Virus record (IMG/VR): IMGVR_UViG_3300030060_001123
Span: 1 to 55,331 of that record
Length of the DNA stretch: 55,331 bases
DNA from: a virus
Strand: one strand, 5' to 3'
Each line of letters starts with the position of its first letter. The stretch's first letter is position 1. The notes below the pieces were generated by a model. That model was not told the DNA's origin, searched no databases, and saw only the letters and a list, made by a program, of their open reading frames with translations. The translations under genes were made by a program, and so were the position numbers. This document shows, one piece after another, positions 30,601 through 39,600 of this stretch.

Positions 30601-32212
30601 AGCACTAGGTAATACTGCTCCTCAATTTGATCCATATACCGCTTACAGACAGTTTGCTTATAATAGCTTTGGATTAGGAAACCCAGTATATTTTGGTGTA
30701 AATGGAACTGCAGACCCTGGTCCTAACGCTGATTTAGAGTTACAGTTTTCTATATTATCGCAAACACAGTATGGTCAACCTGTAAATATATTTGAAATAA
30801 ATCTACAAACAGGAGAAATTACTCAACTACCACAAACTATAATGTCTGGGCCATATAACTTACAAATAGCTATTACAGATGCATTAGGTGTAGTTGGAAG
30901 TCTAACAACAATAATAGACTTACAGTTTGACTTTGGTCAAGCTTCTGTAACATGTACATTCATTGATTCTGGTGAAGCAATTAATTTACTTAAAGGATCT
31001 GATTTAGGTATGGTAATATGGTCAAATAAATCTACAGGTCTTACAGTTCCTGGTTATAATTTAAACAGACCAGTTGCTCCTCAAAATTTTGCAATTAGTA
31101 AATGGAATCAAATACCAGATCCTCAAAACCCTGTTAACGTTAATAATATTTCAGTTGGATATGGACCTGTTGGTGCTGGTTTTAATTACAATGTTAAAGC
31201 ATTAGATTTATCAGATGGTCCTAGTTGGTGTAATTTAGATGCAATTAAAAGAGGTTTATATAAAGGATGTATGTATATTACAGTTACTTTAACTCAAACA
31301 ATACAACCAAACGCTGCGTCTAATAATTTTATACCACCAATATTAGATGTATTAGCTAATGTATGGATACAAAGAAGAGATGGTTCAGCTATTCCTGGGC
31401 CTTGGGCTGATGCTGTTGATAAAGATGGATATGTTGTAGGTCCAGACACAACAATTGGTGGTAATTGGAAAGTAAGTTATCCTACCGCTAATCAACCTAT
31501 ATACGCTTTAAACTTAGGTAGTTTAAGGGATATATCTGGAGGTGGTGGTTATCCTCAACCTTATGTTGAACACACTATGTCTAATTCATTAGACAAACCT
31601 CAACAACCTAATAGTCAGCAGTTAACAGCTGTTTGTACTAGAACTTTTGCATTTGATGCTAGTAATCCCGCGGCAATAGGTGATTATAGAGTTATGGTAG
31701 ATCAAATACGAGGTGATCAAACAGAAGCTCCTAATCCAAATGTAACAGATTCTAACAATGGTATTTATAACAATGATAATATTAGTTGCAGTATTACTTA
31801 TGGTGATTTTTATTATCCATACGGTATAACTAATATAGGTTGGCAATATGCAGTAATGCAAACAGCAGAACCAAGTATCATAGGTGCGGAAAATTATCAA
31901 GGCACAGGTTGGACAAATGTATTTGCTAGAGAACCTTTCTTTAGATATGTGACTCAATTTTATACAGACTCTACACTAACAACACCGTGGACGCCTAATC
32001 AAACAGGTACTAACCAATGGCACGCGTATAAATCAAGGCCAACCGCTGGTGTAGCTGGTGGTCAAGGCAATCCTGTTGGTAATGATGGAGCAGCTGTAAC
32101 TTTAAATAATTTTAATAATTCAAATTCTAATCCTCAAAACGATAGAATATGGTTAGCTGAATTTAACAATACAGGTAATAGAATAGGAACCACATATCCT
32201 AAATCAATATAA
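27647..32212 (+). CDS. Large tail protein, 1521 residues (stabilisation-type)
   Basis: Very long beta-rich protein. The N-terminal MNKDLDERLLPNGEYRDAQN with NIAISKSED resembles tail stabilisation proteins (P22 gp10-like) of short-tailed phages. Residues 989 to about 1100 (NTAPQF, then INLQTGEITQL and YNLQIAITDALG) have a cadherin-like pattern, and the remainder is Gly/Asn/Pro/Tyr-rich. Probably a multi-domain tail shaft or needle component with adhesive domains, contacting the host. No catalytic motif seen. Confidence 0.72.
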   Translation: MAEIKNTFLKSKMNKDLDERLLPNGEYRDAQNIAISKSEDSNVGAAENIQGTELIFNGNIGKIVGVDVLGGNALVIIGQFADEVNSRIYLFLTDNTDPRLGYNNTSQNAIVRYDIENGDIYLYSAGPFLNFSTGYQIRSVSLIEDLLFWTDNRNQPRVININNPDAVLWNNFVSIAGLPYTSEDHLTVCKYNPYKAIEVWKDNAGVIETTMSDAVSPVTPMIGQMELDATLAPSTPQVITVVTPPTDATPGLTTAVAAANGMNVWTSDGQILPEDDVIVISAPAANQLEVQKRNGDNIVFRFNAINDGQIYFGYANPNFVNTGAPNYIPSYPGNQDFLNDKFVRFSYRFKFVDGEFSLMAPFTQSMFIPKQFGYFLENQEASDEERTYESTVVSFMENQVNRVLLQIPMPDEMSGTQINANELLDKLKVEEIEILYKESDGLAVSVVDRITTEDLNTAGAVSVYEYDYQATEPFKVLPEDQTTRVYDKVPVKALGQEIISNRVVYSNFQNKHTPPVALDYNVGVSAKIPYDEPNSNYSYSAYPNHNVKQNRYYQVGVVLSDRYGRTSTVLLSNNQGFIAAASPNPEFGADTIYVPYQDEYDTQNFNNIVDWPGNSLKVYFNTIINSAKDDATGTPGLYNGDPTDPRYNPLGWYTYKIVVKQKQQEYYNVYLPGILTGQPFSVGATDTEYYTSTITLFNDNINKVPRDLKEVGPDQTNFRSSVELYGKVSPELPIAPLTTAISAPQYNTQYLSNIVSDTVTQIAKQTELYPEFYFDISAAWTPLTDVYDTKNNPYLARVATQKLIGTIGAAGAYPFFLSVYETKPVESRLEIFWETSTSGKIKELNDSIQTTLASIPDDLENFTVDFVENRNYTFPVQVYSNGQGPIITDDFYVEDALGGSIASSSITMAVVNDNGVDVSNLFTLVETAAGALTPNGNTHAYDSYTLQIGSYFVFLADSTIRNFTFDFLATNDTTGDTGPIIQKTIALGNTAPQFDPYTAYRQFAYNSFGLGNPVYFGVNGTADPGPNADLELQFSILSQTQYGQPVNIFEINLQTGEITQLPQTIMSGPYNLQIAITDALGVVGSLTTIIDLQFDFGQASVTCTFIDSGEAINLLKGSDLGMVIWSNKSTGLTVPGYNLNRPVAPQNFAISKWNQIPDPQNPVNVNNISVGYGPVGAGFNYNVKALDLSDGPSWCNLDAIKRGLYKGCMYITVTLTQTIQPNAASNNFIPPILDVLANVWIQRRDGSAIPGPWADAVDKDGYVVGPDTTIGGNWKVSYPTANQPIYALNLGSLRDISGGGGYPQPYVEHTMSNSLDKPQQPNSQQLTAVCTRTFAFDASNPAAIGDYRVMVDQIRGDQTEAPNPNVTDSNNGIYNNDNISCSITYGDFYYPYGITNIGWQYAVMQTAEPSIIGAENYQGTGWTNVFAREPFFRYVTQFYTDSTLTTPWTPNQTGTNQWHAYKSRPTAGVAGGQGNPVGNDGAAVTLNNFNNSNSNPQNDRIWLAEFNNTGNRIGTTYPKSI

Positions 32213-32228
32213 TGTTAATTTATTAAAA

Positions 32229-32242
32229 AACAAGTGATTATA
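32229..32242 (+). promoter_or_regulatory. Possible late promoter-like motif, copy 2
   Basis: AACAAGTGATTATA, identical over 14 bases to 9311-9324, lies 5-18 bases before the ATG at 32247 and is followed by AATT. Either a promoter-like site or a translation-initiation leader; evidence is two copies only. Confidence 0.25.
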
Positions 32243-32246
32243 AATT

Positions 32247-33797
32247 ATGCCAGCAGTAATAGAAGTAAATTATTTTAACTCTTTTTGGTTAAAGAAGATT
32301 GTAGATGGTAGAGCGCAGACTACAGCTGCTACTGGGTTCAACCCAAATCCAGAAATAAATCCAGCGTCTTTGCCTAGTAAACTTGTGTACCCAGGTGTTA
32401 TATCACCTAATACATCTGTTACCGGTGAAGAGTTTCCATATTTTGCGCAAGCAGGTGTAGCAACTGTACCAAGTATTACCAATGATCAAGGTGTTGTTTC
32501 TTTATTAGACTGGCATGTAGAAGAAGCTAGAATAAGAGGTGGTTATAACAATGTAAATGTTGATTATGGTGTTAAAGCTTATATAGAGGAAGAATATCCA
32601 CAAGCAGCTATTAGATTTAACTCTATGATTTATAGTGGTATATATAATGCTAGAACAGGTGTTAATAACACTAATCAGTTTCCAGTTGGCCAAGATATTA
32701 TAAAAAGTGTAGATCCAAGAAATGGTAGTATACAAAAAATATATGCTGAAGATACTAACTTAATAATTTTCCAAGAAAATAAAGTTAATAGAGCACTAAT
32801 AGATAAAGACGCTATATATTCTGCAGAAGGTGGTGGAACAGTTACATCTGCTAATGTTGTAATTGGACAAATAGTTCCTTATGCTGGTGAATATGGTATT
32901 AGTGATAACCCTGAAAGTTTTGCTGTATATGGTTTTAGAAAATATTTTACAGATAAAAACAAAGGCGCAGTACTTAGATTGTCGCATGATGGTATAACAG
33001 AAATATCAAGATACGGTATGACTGACTTCTTTAGAGATCAGTTTCAAAATGTAGACACTATTGATAGCTTTGGGCAATTAATAGGTGGTTGGGATAATTA
33101 CACTAAGCAATACGCTTTAAATATTAAACCACATAACCAAACAGGTACTAGTGGTTTTAAAACATTAGCTTTTGATGAATCTGTTTTAGGGTGGCCAACT
33201 TTTTACAGCTATAATCCTAACTTTATGTTTAGTGTAAATGGTACTATGTATTCTATACCGGATTACAATGCTAATTCTAATTTACCTGATCCAGGCGGAA
33301 ACATATATAGACATTATGTCGAAGGCACAGGTGTTAATAGAAATAATTTTTATGGAGTTTCATATCCATCAAGTATAGAATTTTTATTAAACCCTAATCC
33401 TTCTGTACAAAAAGTATTTAAAACAATTGCTTATGAAGGAAATAATGGTTGGCAAGTAGACTCTATAACATCAGACGTTACAGGTTTAGATTTAGTAAAT
33501 GCCAACTGGCAAACAAGTAATGATACAAGCGCGCAAGTAGCTAGCTATTATGAAGGCGCTTATACAGAAGACAATGTACAGTATTATGCTGGTTTTAATA
33601 GAAAAGAAAATAAATACGTAGCAAACTTAATTAACAATTCAGCAGTAGCACCTGGTGAAGTTGTATTTGGTGTAGATATAACTGGTATAAAAGGTTATGT
33701 TGCTACAGTTAAAATGTCTACAGATCAAACAACAAATCCTGGCGGAACAAAAGAATTATTTGCCGCATCATCAGAGTTTGTTGTATCATCAATTTAA
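32247..33797 (+). CDS. Tail structural protein, 516 residues
   Basis: Beta-rich, Gly/Asn/Tyr-rich protein that reads like a propeller or beta-solenoid segment of a tail. There are repeated aromatic strand patterns (IKSVDPRNGSIQKIYAEDTN, then IIFQENKVNRALIDKD and GAVLRLSHDGITEISRYGM). The style matches the C-terminal half of stabilisation proteins in related phages, so this gene and the 1521-residue one may be a split pair. No enzymatic motif. Confidence 0.66.
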   Translation: MPAVIEVNYFNSFWLKKIVDGRAQTTAATGFNPNPEINPASLPSKLVYPGVISPNTSVTGEEFPYFAQAGVATVPSITNDQGVVSLLDWHVEEARIRGGYNNVNVDYGVKAYIEEEYPQAAIRFNSMIYSGIYNARTGVNNTNQFPVGQDIIKSVDPRNGSIQKIYAEDTNLIIFQENKVNRALIDKDAIYSAEGGGTVTSANVVIGQIVPYAGEYGISDNPESFAVYGFRKYFTDKNKGAVLRLSHDGITEISRYGMTDFFRDQFQNVDTIDSFGQLIGGWDNYTKQYALNIKPHNQTGTSGFKTLAFDESVLGWPTFYSYNPNFMFSVNGTMYSIPDYNANSNLPDPGGNIYRHYVEGTGVNRNNFYGVSYPSSIEFLLNPNPSVQKVFKTIAYEGNNGWQVDSITSDVTGLDLVNANWQTSNDTSAQVASYYEGAYTEDNVQYYAGFNRKENKYVANLINNSAVAPGEVVFGVDITGIKGYVATVKMSTDQTTNPGGTKELFAASSEFVVSSI

Positions 33798-33807
33798 ATT
33801 ATATCAT

Positions 33808-34215
33808 ATGGATTTTAATGTAAGAGCTCTTACTACTAAAGACTGGGATACCCTAGTTGAGTGGTGGGACTGGTGGCCAGGTTGGACTGCGCCACCTAAA
33901 GATTTTTTACCTAATCATGGAACAGGAGGTTTTATGGTAGAAAAAAATAGTAAGCCAATAGTGGCTGGTTTTGTTTATTTTACAAACTCTAAAATAGCAT
34001 GGGTAGAATATATTATATCTAACCCTGATTATAAAGAAGACGATAGACAGGACGCAATTAAAAAATTATTAACAGAATTAGAAGAATTTATTACTACAAT
34101 GGGATATACATACATGTTCAGTGTAGTACAAAATAAACATTTAATAGAAATACATAAAAATTTAGACTGGAATATAGACGAGAAACCGTCATACGAGTTA
34201 TCAAAAAATTTATAA
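33808..34215 (+). CDS. GNAT-family acetyltransferase-like protein, 135 residues
   Basis: Start placed at ATG 33808 (MDFNVRALTTKDWDTLVEW); the reading frame is open further upstream inside the previous gene. It has the N-acetyltransferase order: N-terminal helix with WWDWW, a strand then KPIVAGFVYFTN, central strands IAWVEYIISNPDYKEDDRQD, a helix AIKKLLTELEEFI and a final strand YTYMFSVVQN. The acetyl-CoA pyrophosphate loop (Q/R-x-x-G-x-G/A) is degenerate (YKEDDRQD). It may modify a host protein or a tail component. It sits among structural genes. Confidence 0.6.
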   Translation: MDFNVRALTTKDWDTLVEWWDWWPGWTAPPKDFLPNHGTGGFMVEKNSKPIVAGFVYFTNSKIAWVEYIISNPDYKEDDRQDAIKKLLTELEEFITTMGYTYMFSVVQNKHLIEIHKNLDWNIDEKPSYELSKNL

Positions 34216-34216
34216 T

Positions 34217-34945
34217 ATGGGAGCAGGAACAACAGCATTAGTCGGCATGGGAGTGTCAGCTTTATCTTCATCTATTGGAGCAGGGGTAAGCGCTAGGCGA
34301 GCTGCGCGTAGAGCAAAAGAGATGCGTTTAGCACTTGAAAACTTTGAAAACAATAGACAAGATGTAATTAATCCGTACTCTGGAGTAGAAGACTTGAGTG
34401 ATATGGCTACTAATCTATCTGATAGAATTACAAATCCTTTTGCGGATCTCGCTGTTGCAACCCAAGCTGCAGAGATGCAAGCTGAAGAAGCTGATATAGC
34501 TTTAGCAAATACTTTAGATACATTAAGAGCCACAGGCGCTAGTGCTGGTGGCGCGACAGCTTTAGCTCAAGCGGCATTAAGAAGTAAAAAAGGAATAGCC
34601 GCTAATATAGAGCAACAAGAATCTCAAAATCAAAAACTAAGAGCTGAAGGTGAAAGAATGAGACAACAAGCAGTAATTGATGAAGAAAGAAGAATACAAG
34701 GTGTTGAAATATCTGAAGGACAAAGAGTGCAAGCGGCAGAGGCTCAAGGTTTAGCCTTTCAGTTTCAAGCACAAGAAGCAAGAGATAATGCTCAAATTAA
34801 TCGTATGTATGGGGAGATGAGATCAGCTCAATTACAACAAGAACAAAGTCAGGCAGATCTTTTTGGAAATATATCTGGAGCTTTTGGTAATATAGCACAG
34901 TTTGCTGGCACAGAAGTTGGCGGTGAATTTTTTGACGGACTATAA
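34217..34945 (+). CDS. Internal virion protein-like, 242 residues
   Basis: The first 25 residues form a Gly/Ala/Ser-rich hydrophobic helix (MGAGTTALVGMGVSALSSSI), followed by a long Ala/Gln/Glu/Arg-rich alpha-helix (QNQKLRAEGERMRQQAVIDE). This is the usual look of the small internal core protein of T7-type podoviruses, one of the ejected proteins that form a conduit across the envelope. The context, before two larger internal-protein candidates, agrees. Confidence 0.65.
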   Translation: MGAGTTALVGMGVSALSSSIGAGVSARRAARRAKEMRLALENFENNRQDVINPYSGVEDLSDMATNLSDRITNPFADLAVATQAAEMQAEEADIALANTLDTLRATGASAGGATALAQAALRSKKGIAANIEQQESQNQKLRAEGERMRQQAVIDEERRIQGVEISEGQRVQAAEAQGLAFQFQAQEARDNAQINRMYGEMRSAQLQQEQSQADLFGNISGAFGNIAQFAGTEVGGEFFDGL

Positions 34946-34955
34946 AAATAATAAC

Positions 34956-36692
34956 ATGGCAAAAAATCAATTTATTACAGGACCTGTTTCATATGGAGGT
35001 AAAGCACAACAACTAGCTATTGGAGCCGGAGTAGCTAAAGCATTTAGTAGTGGTGGTTATGATTCATTAAGAAGAGATTACTTACAAGATCAATTAATAA
35101 ACAAAGAATTAGATCAGTTTACATCTGTATATGATAAAATAAATAGTATACCTAAAACTGGTGTAGAAACTTTTGACACAAATATTAATGCGTTTTTTAA
35201 TCAAGGAGCGGATAAAATATTTAACGTAAAAGACCTAATGGCTAATGGACATATGAGTCAACAGGAAGGTGCAAAAATTTTATCTGAAACAATGGGCTTT
35301 ATAAGCGCGTATAATAAAATAGCTCCAAAATTTGTTGAGCAAATAAAATATTATAGAGATTCTAAAGCTACAAACAAAATATCTAGAGTAAACGATAATG
35401 GATTATCCGCAATGCTAGACGCTATAGCCAATAATTCTGGTGGTGTAGAGCTTTTAGAAAAAGATGGTAAAATGTATTTAACAGGCAACGGAGAAGTTGG
35501 CGGTCAAAGTTGGCAATACAATATGAACTTAGATGAGCTTGGAAACTTACTTAGTCAAGAGGGTTTTGCTATGATTAAAACAATTCCAACTTATGAAGAG
35601 CTAGGTCTTGATAGTTTGTTTGATGCTCAAAAAGGATTATTAAAAGGCGCAACAGATACATATGAATATGAAGATAGCCAAGGAAACATTAAAACAAAAC
35701 AAGTATATAATCCAGAAAAACTAGGTGAATTAATGGTTAAAAGAGGTTTATTTGCAGAACTTGTTAATGATCCTGAAATGGAAGTTGTTTGGTCAGATAT
35801 GGTTAATGCTGATAAAGAGTTAGACTCTTTTCAACAATGGGATCCTTCTAACAAAGAAATGAGACAAACAATGGAAGCTTTTTTAATAGACAAAGCTATT
35901 ACAAGAAATATTCCTTCTGCTGAAATTATAGACGTAAGACAAGCTACATCACCTGGTTCAAAAAAAGGTTTTAACACTGGTGGTGGATTTAGCTTTGCTC
36001 AAACTTTGTTTACAGATGTAGCACCAATAATAAAAGAATTTACAGAACTAGAAGCTTTTGATCCAGTTGAAGGAGAAAATATTGATGGAGAAGGTGGGGG
36101 TATGACTTCGCTTAAAAGTCCTAGAACAAAATTAACACCAACAAGTATAACATTAGATCCACAAAGAGCTATTGACTTATTACAAAAATATACAGATGGA
36201 CAATCTTTTTATACTACACTAGACGCTAATAGTAAAGGTGATTTATTAGCAGATGCTTTCAACATGATTGATGCCTTAACAGAAGGTGAAATTGAAACTG
36301 ATTATTCAGAGTTTTATGTAGAGGATGGTGATTTAGATAAAATGAAAAAAGATATTAAAAAAGCACAAAGTGATGCAATAGAAAGAACAATACAATCATT
36401 AACGCCTAACGATCCTAAGTCTAGACAAGTAGTTGTTATAAGAAAAGGAGAATTAAAACCTACAAAAGTAGAAGGTAATATATATTCTGTATTAAAAGAA
36501 GTTATAGAAAACACAAATTATATTTCTGGAAAAGATGTTGGCTATGCTTTAAATGCATTAAATATATTTACAAATCCTAATCAAGGTGGTTTCGATGTTA
36601 ATAGATGGGGTGACTATATTATTGACGAAGAAATAATTACAGATCCTAATAGGCTTCAATTAAATACAGACTTTAATACAAACGCTAGATAA
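34956..36692 (+). CDS. Probable internal virion protein, 578 residues
   Basis: Start set at ATG 34956 (MAKNQFITGPVSYGGKAQQ); upstream in-frame codons lie inside the previous gene. Acidic, Ser/Asn/Asp-rich protein, helical in the first 180 residues (QFTSVYDKINSIPKTGVETF) and mixed afterwards. No recognisable catalytic motif or membrane segment. It lies between the small core protein and the giant polyvalent protein, so it probably belongs to the same ejected internal complex. Confidence 0.62.
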   Translation: MAKNQFITGPVSYGGKAQQLAIGAGVAKAFSSGGYDSLRRDYLQDQLINKELDQFTSVYDKINSIPKTGVETFDTNINAFFNQGADKIFNVKDLMANGHMSQQEGAKILSETMGFISAYNKIAPKFVEQIKYYRDSKATNKISRVNDNGLSAMLDAIANNSGGVELLEKDGKMYLTGNGEVGGQSWQYNMNLDELGNLLSQEGFAMIKTIPTYEELGLDSLFDAQKGLLKGATDTYEYEDSQGNIKTKQVYNPEKLGELMVKRGLFAELVNDPEMEVVWSDMVNADKELDSFQQWDPSNKEMRQTMEAFLIDKAITRNIPSAEIIDVRQATSPGSKKGFNTGGGFSFAQTLFTDVAPIIKEFTELEAFDPVEGENIDGEGGGMTSLKSPRTKLTPTSITLDPQRAIDLLQKYTDGQSFYTTLDANSKGDLLADAFNMIDALTEGEIETDYSEFYVEDGDLDKMKKDIKKAQSDAIERTIQSLTPNDPKSRQVVVIRKGELKPTKVEGNIYSVLKEVIENTNYISGKDVGYALNALNIFTNPNQGGFDVNRWGDYIIDEEIITDPNRLQLNTDFNTNAR

Positions 36693-36697
36693 ATAAT

Positions 36698-39600
36698 ATG
36701 TTTGAAGAATATCAAGATGGTAATACTATTTTTGAAGTATCACCAGATAGACTACAAGACTTTTTGAAGCAATATCCTAACGCTCAGAAAAGAACAAAAG
36801 AAACTGAAACACCAAGTATTGTGCTTGAATCAGAGTATATAGGAGAGCCTTTACCTACAACTGCTCCACCAAGACAATACATTACGTTTAATACTACTCA
36901 ACCTAAAGTAACAAATAATAAAGGTCAAGTATTACGTGGTGGGCTTAAAGAAAACTTTGTTGTATACAAAGACGAGTATAACCCTGACGACTACGGTATG
37001 AGCTTTGAAGAATATGCTAAACGTATGGGTGTTGATATTAAAGAAGAAAAAGATTCTGATTTTGAAGTTGATGAAAGCATTGAACCAGTTGTGTTAGGTG
37101 AAAAGAAAACTACATTAGTACCTGGTGATAAGTCAACGGCGTTTCCATCTTTGGGTGCAGAAGTTGTAGAAGATGAAATAGAAAGTATCAAACCGTCGAA
37201 AAAAAGTAAAGCTTTAAATAATTACAGATCAGAGTTTTTAGAAAGAATGAAGTTTATAAAACCTGATAATTATAAAAACGAAACAGTTAGCTATGTGTTT
37301 GATAGTTATACAGATAAAGTTTATAATGAAAATGCTGAAAAATTTCGAGCAAACTTACGAATTGACGAAGGAGAAACATTTAAAGACGAGATGTCAAAGG
37401 CTATTGGTTTTGGAAATGTAGGTAGAAGAATATTAAAAAGAGGTAAAGGACTAGACCCTACACAAATTGTTGAAGGGGCAGATTTTCAAGTAGAACCAGG
37501 CGAATACGAACAAATGTATAATTTATTACAAGAGCAAATGCCTGCAGAACTATTCTCAATGTTTGAGCAGGTTGGTTTTGATTCATCTAAAATAGATTAT
37601 TCTAAAGTTATGAAAATGGCTCAAGAAAATCCTAATATAAGAAATCAAATTAATAATTTTATACAAGAAACAAAAGCTAAAGAAACAACTTACATACAAA
37701 ATAAATATTCTAATGTATTAAGTACTGATCAAATGTATTTAGCTATACCTCAACCTAATCCTGATTGGAATACAAGACAAGATAGAGTTGCTTCACAAAA
37801 TGAAGAGGTTAAAAAAAGATATAGAGCTAAATTAGCTGAAGCTGGTTTTACACCTGATTTAATAGCTTATTATACTAACAACATGGAGTTTGGTTCTAAT
37901 AAAATACCTGATCAATTCCAAGCTGCTTCAATGCCTGGTTATGATGATGATTTTATATTACAAGATCCTAAAAAAGCTATATCACTAGAAGAACGTAAAG
38001 CTTATTTTAAAGGTTTAGAAGAATTTGAAAAAAATCAAAGAGAAATTTTTAAACAAGAAATAAATAATTATAATATAAAAAACGCTCCTGTTGTACAAGA
38101 GATAGCAGATATGAGATCTCAAATAGAATCTATAAACGTAGATGATATTAAAACAGATGGTGATGCTGATTATTACAACTCTTTAATAGAACAATACAAT
38201 AATAAAATTACAGAGTATGCAACTAGTGATTTAGCTCAAGAAGGTTTAACCTTATATAGCCAATCAGAATACTTAGCAGATATAGGAAATCAAATAATGA
38301 ACCAAGCTAACATACAGCAAAATGTAGATTTAGCAGCGTATGGCGCAGAGTTTAATTATAATAATTTAGATAAATTTTTAGCAACTATTGAAACACAGTT
38401 GTTAGCGCCTGGCGCAATGTTGGGTGCAAGTATAATAAATAGAATTGCTGAAACAGTTCAAGAGGGAATATTTGCAACATCAGTGCCAGCACAGCTCTAT
38501 AATACTGCTGACGCATTTTTAAGTGGTGAAGAAGTTGGAGATATAATGTTAGGTAGTAACAAGCCTGATTATACTGGTTTAAAAAATGGCGCGCTTAATT
38601 ATTATAAAGCTGTAACAGAAGACTATGAAAAACAATTTGCTCCTCCTATAAAAATTAGTGATGTAATGGACGATAGATCTGCTGCTAATTTTGGCGACTG
38701 GCTTAGTGGAGCTACAGCTGAAAACGGTTTAACTATAGCGCAGGTATTAGGACCAAGTTTAGTTGCCCGTGTAAGTGTTCAACTTCAAAAACAGGCTTTT
38801 AAAAAAGCTCTTACAAAAGGTAAAAACTTTAATCCTGATTTATATAAATTAAAACCAGGTGGTAACATCGCTAACAAAGAGGACTGGATACCAAAGGTAA
38901 GTGCTGGTAAAGGATATTATAAAAAGAAACCTGGTAAAGAATTATTTTTTGACGAAAATAATTTAGATAGTAGATTGTTTGATTTAACTATAAAGAAAAA
39001 AGCTTTACAAAGAGCTAATAACGTTACAATGGCTAGTTTTTTTACTGCTACAGGTGGTGGAGAAATGGGTAGACTAGAAGCTAGTTTTCAAAAAGCAGAA
39101 TCTGAATTAGTAAAATTAAGAGCAGCTTTAGCTGAAGAAAAAGATCCAAACAAACAAAATGAAATACTAAGCCAAATAGATTATTATGAAAACGTAGCTG
39201 ATAGCGCTGCTTGGCAAAGAACTTTTCAAGGCTTATTGTTTGGTACAACAGAAATGTATGCAGAAAAATTTGGTACATTAAGATATGTTAATGATATTAG
39301 GTTTACTAGAAATATGTATGGTAGAAAAGGTCTTGAAGATACGTTTACTAAAGGTTGGAGAAATACTAGTTACTGGAAAAATAGAGCTAAAGATTTAGGA
39401 GCTGGAACTTATAACTTAGGATATGGAGTTACTATAGAGAATTTTGAAGAAATACTTACAGCAGGAGGACATGGTTTAATTAAAAGAATTGTGGTTGGAA
39501 GCAATGATCCTGTTTTGAAAGAAGTAAACATGGATTTAATAGCAAACACTACATTTGCTAGTTTAATGATGCAGTCACCTAATACCGCTAGTAATCTTTA

